A DNA stretch of 64,000 nt from Paratinospora sagittata (taxonomy: Eukaryota; Streptophyta; Magnoliopsida; Ranunculales; Menispermaceae): NCBI GenBank assembly GCA_035771175.1, contig CM069611.1:16937366-17001365 (forward strand), written 5' to 3'. The notes below the pieces were generated by a model. It had not been told where the DNA came from and searched no databases. It was given only the letters and a program-made list of their open reading frames with translations. Below are positions 33,291-44,343 of the stretch, piece after piece (within the stretch, counting starts at the first letter, position 1; each line of letters starts with the position of its first letter). The translations under genes and the position numbers were made by a program.

Positions 33291-35189
33291 GTGATATAGT
33301 CATCTGAGTTTGAGTATTTGCAGCAGGAAAGGAGAAATTGTCTGATTAGAGACTTGTTCATAAAAGATACTTATCTTTTCGGTCCACCGTTGGATTGGGC
33401 TGATATTTGGACAGAAGGTTTTTTTCTTCACATACTTCAATCTGTACGGTTGATTTTGTGATTACATATTTCTGTTGGTAGATTGATACATCTGAACAGA
33501 ATATTAAATGAAGAATTGGTAGGGTTGCTTGTATTAGACCTAAATTTAGAATATGAACTTAGACCTTTCCAAATAGCTTGCATGTCAACTATGTTGACCT
33601 AGTTGCCATTGTTGATGAACCCATGATGCAAAATCAGTGATATACATGGCTGAACATGGTGACCTAGTGTAAATCGACAATATGGCCTAAGTATGGAAAA
33701 TTTCATATTTTAGGGCTTTTGATGCTTTTGGCCTAGAATCATTGAATTGATGCAACTTATGTTTAATTAAGCATGATTAGGGTTGATTATGCTACTGATT
33801 TGGTGGTTGTGACCATATCATGGGTTAGGCCTACTTGTAATCAAGTGACCCAATTTGGGCATGTTTATGCCTAAGGAATTGAAAATCAGTATTTTTGATT
33901 AATAGAATGGTTTATGAATGAGAACTATGCATTAGAGGCCTAAGTCATGTGATTTGAGTTAAATGATGGGATTAGATGGGATTTAGGCCTATTGTCTATA
34001 TGTGGGCTGATTTAGGGTTAATGTGTAATGTCTATGTGATTGAGCATAGAAATTGATGTATGGTAGGATATTGATGAATGTTTCAGGATCTTGATTGGGT
34101 TGATTCGGTTTGGTGGTCGTGTGTGGTTAAATACTCTCGCGAGGCTTGGTTGTGAGTAGACTTCATTTATGATTATATCTTTTATGTCATCATATCACTT
34201 ATATATATTGTATGTTGAAAGCATGAATGTGTTCTAATGTTTTGAATGATGCATTGATTTGAGAAAACCTTATGACTTTGGTTGGGCCCATCTATCTGGC
34301 TAATAGGGGGACTTAACCTTGTCATAGGAGGGTTTTAAGAAAGGAAATGATTGGGGTCAACGGTACGGTGAAATAGACGTGCACTAGTAACCCAATGCAT
34401 GTGGAATGTGGATCCAAATTGATAAGCTTTTACTTGCATCGAACTTATTATAAATGCTTGATATTTATATGTTATGAGCTTTTAATCATGCTACACATTG
34501 ACATGCATACATGATATTTATTGATGAGTATTGATAACATATTTGAATTATATTCACTGGGCACCGTTGGCTCACCCTCATTTTCCTATTTCAGGTCCTT
34601 CTGTCCCGAATAAGGGCAAAGGAGTAGTCATATCTTGAGGGCCTTGCCTGCGAGAGAATCCAAGGCCTCGATGTGAGTTGAGAGGCATTTTGATTGAACT
34701 GTGTTTTAAATTATGAAGTATTATATTTTGGATTATGTAATTATAGCACTTACCACATTGTAGTATGGGTGAGTTGGGACTTGTTAGATAGACCATGTGG
34801 GTATATGACAATTTTTATTTGTACCCACAATTTTAGACTTTATGTGTATGTCAATTTTAATGGACTGTAGGGATTATGATTTTATTTATGGTTCATTTTT
34901 ATGGATTATCTCTTATCTTTGATGATTAATACGGTGGGTAGTTTTGTTTAGTACCTTTCGATATTATGTCGTTGTTTGAGATAAGGCTCGTAGGGTCTTA
35001 ACCACCTCACGGAAGTTGAGGAGTGGTCGGAGATGCCTACGCCGGGTGTCCCGCCTCGGCATTCTGCATGCCATTCCCTGTGGGGTTGGTGGTCCGGGGT
35101 GCGGGGTTGCCACAATCAAACTCTTTCTGATCCTCTGCACCACCATGGCAAACTCAGATTATGAGAATTCTAATCATTCATTGATCACA

Positions 35190-35367
35190 AAAAATTATTA
35201 GGAGTAACTTCATATTGGTTGTAATTTCTTCTGCTCCCCCAATCTCCAAGCACCAAGAAGTTAAGGGTGCCATCAAAATTAGCTAGGTGTTGAAATCTCT
35301 GAAACTTGGCAAAGATAGAGAGTAGGCATAAGTTAAGAACACTCGGCCCTTGTTCCATACAAAGCAC
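35190..35367 (-). pseudogene. Purple acid phosphatase-like N-terminal fragment
   Basis: The minus frame reads LCLLSIFAKFQRFQHLANFD, then GTLNFLVLGDWGSRRNYNQYEV. Low-molecular-weight plant purple acid phosphatases have this layout: leader, a DGSLSFLV-like strand, then GDWG(R/K)(R/K)G with the first metal-binding Asp. Homology ends at YEV and is followed by stops, then a few dozen bases later by the LTR end at 35114. No other phosphatase exons were found, so this is a relic or a captured exon. Confidence 0.5.
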
Positions 35368-35742
35368 ATCAAGACCACATCCAAAGTCATTATAACTTGG
35401 AATCTACATCAGGTAACTTGGTCACATTTCACATTATAAAAGAGAAATGTATACAACCTTGTGGCTGGAATTTAACTTACGTAAAAGGTGCTTGAAGCAA
35501 GCAATAAGTGAGAGATCACAATCATAGCCAAACACCCTATCAATACCAGAGAATAAATAATATATAAGGCAAATTTAAGTAAACAAAGCAAGATACTCAT
35601 CAAACATTAGAAGAAATGGTTAAACACCAACATATCTCTTTATAGATGAAAGAAGATCACGTGATGTACTTTTCCTTGGATTAAGAGCTCCACTTGCCCA
35701 ACCGATAAGAATATTCAAAAAAAGAACATTCATATTATAAAT

Positions 35743-36735
35743 TGTTGGATCACCAGCTCGACTGACAGGAAGGTTCAGAAGAGAAAGATGTTGAGCTGGC
35801 GATTGTCGCTCGATGACGAGTGTTATCCCAGAATTTGGAATGAAGTAGACGACAGGTCGGTTTGATGACCAAAAGAACGAAAAACACCAAAGACGATAGC
35901 TTGGCTAAACCGAGCTCTTGTCTCCTGATGCACTAAGAACGTCACGGTTGAAAACTCAAAAAATCCGTGGATGATAGCTCGACCAATGCTGAGCTATCGT
36001 CAGAAAAGCCTACAATGAGTTTCGAGATTCTCACGTAGCAATAGCTCGGCCTATGCCGAGCTATTGTCAGAATAGATTCGTGGTGAGTTTCGAGATTCTC
36101 ACCTAGCGATAGCCAGAATGGATTCGTGATGAGTTTTTGGGATTTTCATCTAACAATACCTTGGATAAATTACAATACGAAGGTATAAGCAGGACCGACC
36201 TGACGAGTTGATGTGTTTCACTACAACACCAAGAGGATCCCAAAATATCTGGGGCAAATGCGTGTATGAGAGCAACACTTATCCCGACAAATCCGGGATA
36301 CATTCCAATATGTGAAGAAAGATAAATCCCACTTCCTATTGGATATGGAGACCAACTATCTCGGAGTAGATGAGCTCAATAGCTCATCCTATCTACTAAT
36401 CAACCAATCACGAATCGACACGTGACACATGCCTACTGGGCAGCTAGCCACTTCTGCCAGAAGACCTCTTCTATAAATAGCTCACCATTCATTTTCAAAA
36501 GGTATGCAATCCTTGTTTTATGAATCTAAGCCTTGTTCTGAGCAATTCATGACTTAGGCATCGAATGATCTTCGGCTGACACCGCATCGGTATTCCTCAC
36601 GACAACCTTTTTTCCTCTCGTTTTCCTCAGATTTCACCAGAGAGTATTATCGGAGCCAAGGTTCTCAAAATTCCAGATCACCTCATTCCTTCAACGTAAT
36701 CATCTACTTGGTGTTGGTCAAAATTTGCACCAACA
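35743..36735 (+). mobile_element. 5' LTR of Tat-lineage gypsy element
   Basis: It starts TGTTGGATCACCAGCTCGAC and ends AATTTGCACCAACA, 993 bp, with TGTTGG/CCAACA ends. A TATA-like CTATAAATAGC is at 36,471. It is followed directly by a primer-binding site. Confidence 0.82.
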
Positions 36736-36755
36736 TTTGGCGCAATCTGTGGGAA
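36736..36755 (+). promoter_or_regulatory. Primer-binding site of Tat element
   Basis: TTTGGCGCAATCTGTGGGAA follows the LTR end. It corresponds to the TTGGCGCCGTCTGTGGGAA leader typical of plant Tat-lineage elements, with a C to A change. Confidence 0.75.
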
Positions 36756-37343
36756 CGAGGAGGGTTTGAAAGCCCAATCTAGCTCATTCGCCATGAGCTA
36801 AGATGCAGATCATAAACAAATCGAAGAACCAGTGGCTTCGCCAGAGCCTCCTCCTATAAAGTGAGGAAGACCACCAAAGAAAAAAAAAAGGTTCGGCTCA
36901 GCAACATCGAAAAGAATGTTGAAAGATTCTCCCAGATATTGTTCGAGCAGCAACGGGCACAACAAACAGCCTTCCCTCCTGTGCTAAAACGCCTGACAGA
37001 CGTCCGGAGACACGAAGGACGTCGTTATCAGAGCATTAATTAGAAATCGAGGCCAATGAAGAGCTGTAGTCGATGCCTTGATGGGTCTAGACGAAAGTCC
37101 CTTTTCATTGGAGACCTTCGTCACTCCCTCGAGGCAAAGAAGAAGAATGACGAGCTAAGCTTCTCTCAAGTCCATTCAACACAAAGGAACGAGATTCGTC
37201 TCCCTACATTGAGGACGGTACTGTCCAGGTCGGCCAACATCTGTTGGCCCCGTCAAAAACCCTGCAATCCACGCAAGCCAGGTCAGCTCGGTCGGTTCAC
37301 TCACGACTGACCTGGTCAAAAGAGAGCGATCAAGCTCGACATT

Positions 37344-38232
37344 ATGAGGAATACAAAGATTTTCCCTCACCTTTTTACAGAAGAGGTACTCCAGACCCCA
37401 TTGTCAAAACATGTTAAAACGACTGAGGTCAAAACCTACAAAGGTAAGATCGATCCAAGCAAGCATGTTGAGAATTACAAATCGTGGATGAAATTCAAAG
37501 GATACGACAATGCCACGATGTGCAAAAAATTTCAAATTACCTTGGAAGGACCGACAAAGAAGTGGTATTGGAAACTACAACTAGGGTCTATCTGCTCTTT
37601 TGGACATTTAGCTCATAGATTCATTGAGCACTTTGCTGGGGAAGGAAAGAGAAAAGCCGGTGAGGATACTCATGAGGAGTACCTCGAACGATTTGATGAC
37701 CCACGAGTCGAGGTAGACCATTGCGATGATAAGATCGCTATTACTGCTTTTATGGCGGGTTTGAGGCTCGGGTGATTTCACTACTCATTGGGAAAAAAGA
37801 AAGCTCGAACGCATAAAAAGATTCTGGATCGAGCTGAAAATACATCAACGCAGACAAACAAGCTGATGCTAAAAGGGAGGAAGAAGACCCTTCAAAAAGC
37901 TCGAATAAAGACAAGAAAAAAAAGTGTGAGGAGGACGCCAAAGAAGATGATAGAGGAGGTAAGAGATCCGACACGAATCAACGAAATAAAAAAAAAAGGA
38001 ACTCTCAGGTAGTGTATTCGACCTATACACCTTTAACAACCTCAAGGGAGCAGATCCTCTTAGAAGTGCAAGATAAAGATTACCTGAGATGGCGAAAGAA
38101 GCTAATCACCCCAACAGATCGGCGAGACAAGAAAAAATATTATTGATGCCACAAGGACCATGGTCATAATATGGATTAGTGTTACAACCTCAAGGAAGAG
38201 ATTGAGACCCTGATCTGGAGAGGTCATCTGAA
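37344..38232 (+). pseudogene. gag of Tat element
   Basis: The frame 37344-37775 encodes a capsid-like domain: KTTEVKTYKGKIDPSKHVEN, KKWYWKLQLGSICSFGHL, EEYLERFDD. A zinc-knuckle-like segment YYCHKDHGHNMD then a stop then CYNLKEEIETLI lies at about 38129-38215. Frameshifts and stops separate the parts. Confidence 0.75.
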
Positions 38233-38429
38233 AATATTTGTAAAAGGCACGGAGGAGGGAAAAACTCATTTACCTGATTGGGGAAGAACCGACCAACCCT
38301 GAGAGATTTGAACCATCTTTGGAGGCGACCTCGAAACGACGTCGAATAGAGCTTTAAAGTCTTATGTATGGGCACCTCAGGCAAATGTCACGAGCTTAGC
38401 AAGTCAACCCGAGAAACAGAGGAAAACAA

Positions 38430-38850
38430 ACTTCTCCATCACTTTTACAGAAGACGAGGCTCGAAACATATGCCAACCGCATGTCGATGCCTTAGTGGTG
38501 ACCATGGATATCGCAAATTACAAGGTTCACCGGATCCTGGTCAATAATGAAAGTTCGACTGACATATTATACATGAGTGCGTTCGAGAAACTTGGACTCG
38601 TCAAGGAGCAACTCACCCAGTCGATGTCCCTTTGATTGGTACGGGAGATGGAATAATGTCAGAATGTCGAATTTCTCTCCCAATAACGACAAGGGAAGAG
38701 GAGCACCGAGCCACTGTGTTGGTAAATTTCTTAGTTGTAAAAGGCCCGTCGGCTTACAATGTCATTATAGGTCGACCTCTTCTCAATGATTTAAGAGTTT
38801 TCGTATCCACTTACCACCTTGCCCTCAAGTTTCTAGTTGAAATGGGGTAG
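38430..38850 (+). pseudogene. Retropepsin of Tat element, active site altered
   Basis: Reading CQPHVDALVVTMDIANYKV, then RILVNNESSTDILYMSAFEK. Relatives have VDGGSS or VDTGSS at this point; here the catalytic Asp is Asn. A frameshift splits the C-terminal part (YNVIIGRPLLNDL at about 38755). Confidence 0.7.
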
Positions 38851-39086
38851 GTATAGTGAGGGGAAGCCAAAAAGAGTCGAGAGAATGCTATGTGATCTCC
38901 TTAAAGAAAAAGAACCAGGCGGAGATGATCTTCTGACCATCTGAGGAAGGGCTCATGTAGGTTGATGCAATACCACACCATGACCTGGATCCAAGAGAGG
39001 AAGCCACAAATCTAGAAGCACAAAGAGAATGGAAGGAAGTTCCAATCACCGCAGATCCCACGAAGGTCTTCAAGATCGGAACTGAG

Positions 39087-40488
39087 ATGAGCCCAAAATT
39101 AGCAGATCGGGTCATCCAGGTCCTGAAGGAATACAAAGACATCTTCGCATGGACCCATGAGGACATGCCGGGCATTCCAATGGACGTAATCGTCCACCGT
39201 CTCAGCATTGACCCAAAAATGACTCTGATACGACAGAAGAAAAGAGTTCTCAGTGCGGAGAGAGCCAAAACCCTGAGGGAAGAGGTGGAGAAGCTCATAC
39301 AAGCTCGGTTTATTCGGAAGGTATAATACACGAATTGGCTGGCCAATGTTGGTTAGGAAACCAAATGAAAAATGGCGAACTTGTGTTGACTTCACCGTCC
39401 TCAACAAGGCATGCCCTAAAGACATTTTCCTACTTCTTCGCATAGACTTACTTGTTGATGCTACCACAGATAATGAGTTGTTAAGTTTCATGAATGCATA
39501 CTCAGGATATAACCAGATCAGGATGTACCACCGGGATGAAGAAAAGATTGCATTCATAACCGACCGTGGTCTGTATTGTTACAAAGTTATGCCGTTCGGG
39601 TTGAAAAATGTCGGAGCAACATATCAAAGGTTGGTGAACAAAGTCTTTGAGACAAGATTGGTCGAAACATGGAGGTTTATAAGGATGATATGTTGATCAA
39701 AAGTGCCAGGTCGGCAGCTCATCCAGATGACCTGAGAGATGTGTTCAACACCATCCGACACTTCAACATGAGGCTTAACCTAAACAAGTGCACCTTTGGA
39801 GTCACCACAGGAAAGTTTTTAGGGTTTCTCGTCAATCAGAGAGATATAGAATAAAATCCTGACAAAATCAAAGTAATCCTCGATATGAAACCACCTAGGA
39901 CAATCAAGGAAATACAACAACTCATTGGATGCATAGCAGCGCTAAATCGGTTCATGTCAAAATCAATCGATAAATGTCTCCCCTTCTTTAAATTTATCAA
40001 GAAAAAAATGGTCGAATGGGATGAAGAATGTGAGAGCGCTTTCCAAAAATTGAAAGCTTACCTCAGCTCCATCACCTCTTTTATCAAAGCCCGTTCTTGG
40101 GGAAGAGATCTTCCTCTACTTGTCTACCTCAGAGGCAGCTGTGAGCTTGGCTCTGGTTAAAGAAGAAATGGGTGTTCAAAAGCTAGTATATTATGTGAGT
40201 AAATCTTTACTAGATGCGGAAATTAGATACCTAGAGATAGAGAAGCTTGTCCTAGCCTTGATCACCTCGGCTCGGAAGCTCAGGCCTTATTTCTAAGCAC
40301 ATTCCATAGTCGTGCTCATGCAACATCATTTGAAGCAGGTGCTGCAGAGACCTGAGACATTTGGGCGATTGGCTAAGTGGGTCGTTGAACTAAGTGAATT
40401 CGACATTGGATACCGACTTAGGACATCCATCAAAGGACAAGCACTCGCCGATTTTGTTAAGAAATTTTTGGCTGGCCGAAAAGAATAG
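39087..40488 (+). pseudogene. Reverse transcriptase and RNase H of Tat element
   Basis: Collinear frames 39087-39326, 39346-39696, 39669-39854 and 39885-40160 give RT thumb-to-palm motifs: KNEKWRTCVDFTVLNKACPK-like, MPFGLKNVGATYQR and the catalytic box MEVYKDDMLIKS, where relatives have YVDD. TGKFLGFLVNQRDIE and CIAALNRFMSKS follow. RNase H remains (VYYVSKSLLDAEIRYLEIEK, KGQALADFV) extend to 40488. Stops at 39327, 39852 and elsewhere disable it. Confidence 0.8.
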
Positions 40489-40497
40489 GAAATTACG

Positions 40498-40946
40498 GCC
40501 GAGCTAGGGATGACCTGGCAATTATTCGTCAACGACTCCTCGTGCAAACATAGCAGTGGGGTGGGGAAGGGGGAAAAACACCTCGGAGGTTTTCGATTCG
40601 GCTTCATGGCATCTAAAAATGAGTCGGAATACGAAACATTGGTTGTAGGACTACAGATGGCTCTCAGCTGGGGGTTCGCAAGGTAACAATAAACTATGAC
40701 TTGCAACTCGTGGCTGGGCAAGTCACCGGGGAGTACTAGGCAAAAGATGAACGTATGCAAGCATATCTTCAAGTCGTGCATGATCTCCTAGCAAAGTTCG
40801 ATGAGCACAACATCATCCAAATTTTGAGAGCAAAGAACGCCCTGGCCGACGCCTTATCCAAGCTTGCCTTCTCATCCGTAGATGAGCTCGTTCTTCAAGT
40901 ACCAATCAAGTTTCTAAATAACAGGGGCATCACAGAAGGAGGATAG
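40498..40946 (+). pseudogene. Second (archaeal-type) RNase H of Tat element
   Basis: WQLFVNDSSCKHSSGVG, FGFMASKNESEYETLVVGLQ, then LQLVAGQVTGEY and ILRAKNALADALSKLAF. This extra RNase H after the regular one is a hallmark of the plant Tat lineage. The first acidic residue of the usual VDGAS motif is Asn (VNDSS). Stops occur near 40,686 and 40,737. Confidence 0.75.
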
Positions 40947-42206
40947 GTCAGCCTAGCTGAGGTCAACTCTTCATGGATGGATCTGACAGTGAAGTACTTG
41001 AAAACAGGAGAGCTCCCAACAGATAAAGTTGTTGCAAGAAAAATGCAACGACAGGGAGCGAGGTATATACTTATTGACGATGAATTATATCGGAGAAGTT
41101 TCAACTTGCCATACCTCAAATGTCTTCGTGAAGAGCAAGCTCAACTTGTTCTCGACAAAATACATGCAGGGGTATGTGGAAATTACTTCGAAGGGAGAGC
41201 TCTCGCATACAAGGTCAATCACCAAGGATATTATTGGTTGACTATTAGTTGAGATGCCTTAACAACAGCAAAGAATTGTGATGGTTGCCAGCGTCACGCT
41301 ACGATCATAAGAGCTCTGCCTGAGAATCTCACCTCAATCCAAAGTCCCTGGCCTTTTGCTTAGTGAGGGGTGGACCTAAATGGACCATTTCCAGTCGGTA
41401 GAGGCCAAATTAAGTTTGCGATTGTAGCGGTCGATTACTTTACTAAATAAGCCGAAGTAGAACCATTGGCTCACATAACTGAGCATAAGACCACCAAGTT
41501 CGTGTGGCAATCCATAGTTTGTCGGTTTGACGTACCATATGCCATAATATCAGATAACGACAAGCAGTTCGACAACTCCAAGTTTCGCTCATTTTGCGAC
41601 GAGCTGGGGATCCGTCATTTCTTCTCCATACTAGCTCATCCCCAAGCAAACAGACAAGTTGAAGCAGTGAATAAGATCATCAAACATACTCTGAAGGCAA
41701 TAATAGAAGAAAAAAAGGGCACCTAGGCCGATGACCTCCCACAAGTGTTGTGGTCATATAGGATGACCACAAGGAAAACAACTAGAGAAACTCCTTTCAC
41801 TTTGGCTTTTAGGATGGAAACAATTATTCTCATAGAGATGGGGATCCCAATCTTGAGAACTACCTACTTTGATGAGACGAGGAATGAGGAAACACTAGAA
41901 GCTGAGCTCAACCTCTTGGAAGAGAAAAAAGACCAGCCACAAATTCAACTCGCAGCCTATCAAAGGAAGACCGCGAGATACTACAACTCTAAGGTAAGAC
42001 CTAGAAGCTTCAAAATTGGTGACCTGGTACTGAGAAAGGTGATGCAAAACACAAAAGAAGTAGGAGCTGGAGCATTTGGTCCTAACTGGGAAAGACCATA
42101 CAAAGTCGTAGCAATTCCAATGACACGAGTTTATGAATTAGAAGACCCGAGTGGAAGAAAAATTACAAAGCCGTGGAACGCAGAACACCTTAAGTCTTAC
42201 TACTAG
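40947..42206 (+). pseudogene. Integrase of Tat element
   Basis: The zinc finger is partly kept (KIHAGVCGNYFEGRALAYKV, CDGCQRHA), with Tyr where the second His is expected. The catalytic core shows VDLNGPFPVG, AIISDNDKQFD and HPQANRQVEAVNK, carrying the D, D and E positions. The C-terminal part (41745-42206) runs through FKIGDLVLRKV and GPNWERPYKVV to AEHLKSYY. Stops near 41252, 41361, 41449 and 41726 interrupt it. Confidence 0.8.
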
Positions 42207-42440
42207 TAGTAGTGGCGACGACGACTTGGATTGCTTAGTTCTAACTTTAATATTGTTTGAATATATTTACTTTAATAACTGGTATAAGAAGTGGAACCCA
42301 TTCGGGGACCCACTGAACTTCTGCTCATTCCTTTATTTTATCTTCAGGAAATTAGTACAGAATTTGGTGGTGCCAGTAAAAGTGATGGTGGTGATGCTGA
42401 CCCGACTTTTTAAAGGTTGTTTTGCATGGATTATAGTAGT

Positions 42441-42956
42441 TTAAAAAAAAAAGTTTTATGTTTGTATAAGAAAAACCACAACCTTTTGGTTGTAAGAAAG
42501 AAAAATATAAGTCATGGTTTTCTATTTAATATATATATGAAGTAGTTAGACAGATATGTTGTTAAGCAGAATAATATAAAAATGAAATATTTTGTAAATA
42601 GTAATTGTGATGGCTAAGAACGGGCAAAGTGACTACGTAAATTTCTTATAGATGTAATAATATTTACAAGCTTTATTTAGAATGTTCTGGTGTAGTGAGA
42701 AAAAATTGTAACCCTTAAAATTCTCTGAGTTCTATGATGATACTAATATGTTATTCTTATAAAACAAAAGAGATTTGGCAAAGGTGAGAATTTGGGGTGG
42801 TACAAAATCGATCCAAACCGAACCGATGGCACCCCTAACTTTAGCAGCAAAGTGGTTATATATGGAGGTTCCCTAAGGAGAGACATTCTCTTGAAGCCCA
42901 AATTATACGCACCAAACATGGGTGAATCAAGACAGGAGTGATCACCCAGAACACAT
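42441..42956. other. AT-rich spacer
   Basis: No gene or LTR seen. A MITE-like right end, AACCGAACCGATGGCACCCC, is at about 42816, without an identified partner. Confidence 0.45.
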
Positions 42957-43635
42957 TGTCACGGGCATACCTGTAAGACAGACATGTTACCCATGCGGCA
43001 CCTCAAATACACATATTCTCGGTCATCCATTCACACATATACTCATGTTACAGTGGAGTACTCGAATATCTCGCTTGTGCGTAGAGCCGGATAGTCACTC
43101 GGACGGATCACTCGGATACCTTTGATAGCAGTTCTTGCACAGTGCTGCCCCGGACCATGCAATACCGGTAAGTTCCATGAATAACTCACTCATGAGTATC
43201 CCCACAAGCACACTCTAGCACGTAGGCTAAAGATAGCTCAATGCGTTCAACTCGATAGCGGGTAGCATAACAGTGTTAGATACCCAGCACTGTATACCGG
43301 TGAACCCCACACTGCTAGCCCAACAACAGTGTCCCATAACCTACCTAAATGTTATGGGAACTATCATTACCCCCTTCAGGATGATGGTAGTCGGCCCCCT
43401 GGGTTGCGCCAAAGGAATGTCCTATGCATGGCCAATACTTGGCCATGAGGAAGAGTTGGACAACTACTCCTCCCCAAGGTAGATGTTAAGCTTTTGGCTT
43501 GTTTCCAAAAGGAAACATCAAAATGTGAGGCCAATCATACTGGGCCATATTTACGAGATTGCCACCTCCGATTGAGACGAAACTTCACAGACCCTCTTCT
43601 TAAGTGACGGTGCATGTCTTGACATGACCGTGACA
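42957..43635 (-). mobile_element. 3' LTR (679 bp) of non-autonomous LTR element
   Basis: It starts TGTCACGGGCATACCTGTAAG and ends GACATGACCGTGACA on the plus strand. It matches 46834-47512 almost base for base, both 679 bp, with perfect TGTCACGG/CCGTGACA ends. A purine-rich stretch (minus strand CAAGTGGAGTAGTT) adjoins its inner edge. Confidence 0.85.
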
Positions 43636-44343
43636 AACTACTCCACTTGAATGGTTGATGCCCTTCATCGATACAATCGCTGAGTTCATCTACCTGTTGC
43701 ATCTTCCTGACGGATCCTCTCTCATCGGCATCTCTATATGCACCTTCTGATTGTTGCACCCCTACTCGTGGCCTCGCTGCTTGACTTGAACCAGGAACTC
43801 TATCCTATTCAACTTCTTTGCATGAGGAACCATTATCCTATTCAGTCCTACGATAATCATCTACACTTGGGTATTGTGCTATTATTTGATGTAGCAATGA
43901 TCTCCGCCCTTGAGATCTTCAGTATCCCCTTTGAGACAAGCTATCATTTACCTGATGTAGCTTACTCTCGCACCTTCGTGCTTCCACTCACTGAGATTGT
44001 TCTTCACCCTGTGCGTCTGCTTGCACTAGTACCTCGAACCAATCACGATATGGAGTAATACTATGCTGAAGGGCTACCCCACTAGATTCTCAATCTCCTT
44101 TGTTGCGTGACCTCCACAATAACAAAGTTTGCTTCATTGATGGAGCTTCTTTTAGTATCTCGACCACTGTCTTCACCTATGAAGAAATAATCGCCACAAC
44201 CGATGTACATGTCCATACGTTTCTCAAGAGTTCCTCCAAATGGAACTACTTGAATCACACCATCATTTCACATATGACATGCGTTTGATTCCTTGTCTTC
44301 GCAACCCGAAACAACTATTATAGCCATCTTGTCCCATATGCTT

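Larger units (their letters stand above)
32347..35114 (+). mobile_element. Probable solo gypsy LTR, plus strand
   Basis: It starts TGACGCCCCGAAAATTATTTC and ends GGTGCGGGGTTGCCACA. It carries the landmark TTCACTGGGCACCGTTGGCTC then CTATTTCAGGT (34,550-34,600) that recurs in the solo LTR at 44344-46555. Inside are a 38-bp tandem duplication (32772-32847) and a roughly 175-bp tandem duplication (about 32940-33290, each with CTACCGTTGGATGGATATC). No clean target duplication was found, so the ends are provisional. Confidence 0.5.
36736..42440 (+). mobile_element. Tat-lineage Ty3/gypsy element, internal region
   Basis: The order gag, PR, RT, RNase H, second RNase H, INT and absence of a chromodomain define the Tat lineage. 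No 3' LTR was found before the next element at 42957, so the 3' end is truncated. Confidence 0.82.

Noticed and set aside
43738..44058. 106-residue plus-strand open frame inside the non-autonomous LTR element.
   Set aside because: No recognisable gag, pol or host motif, and the element is antisense to it.
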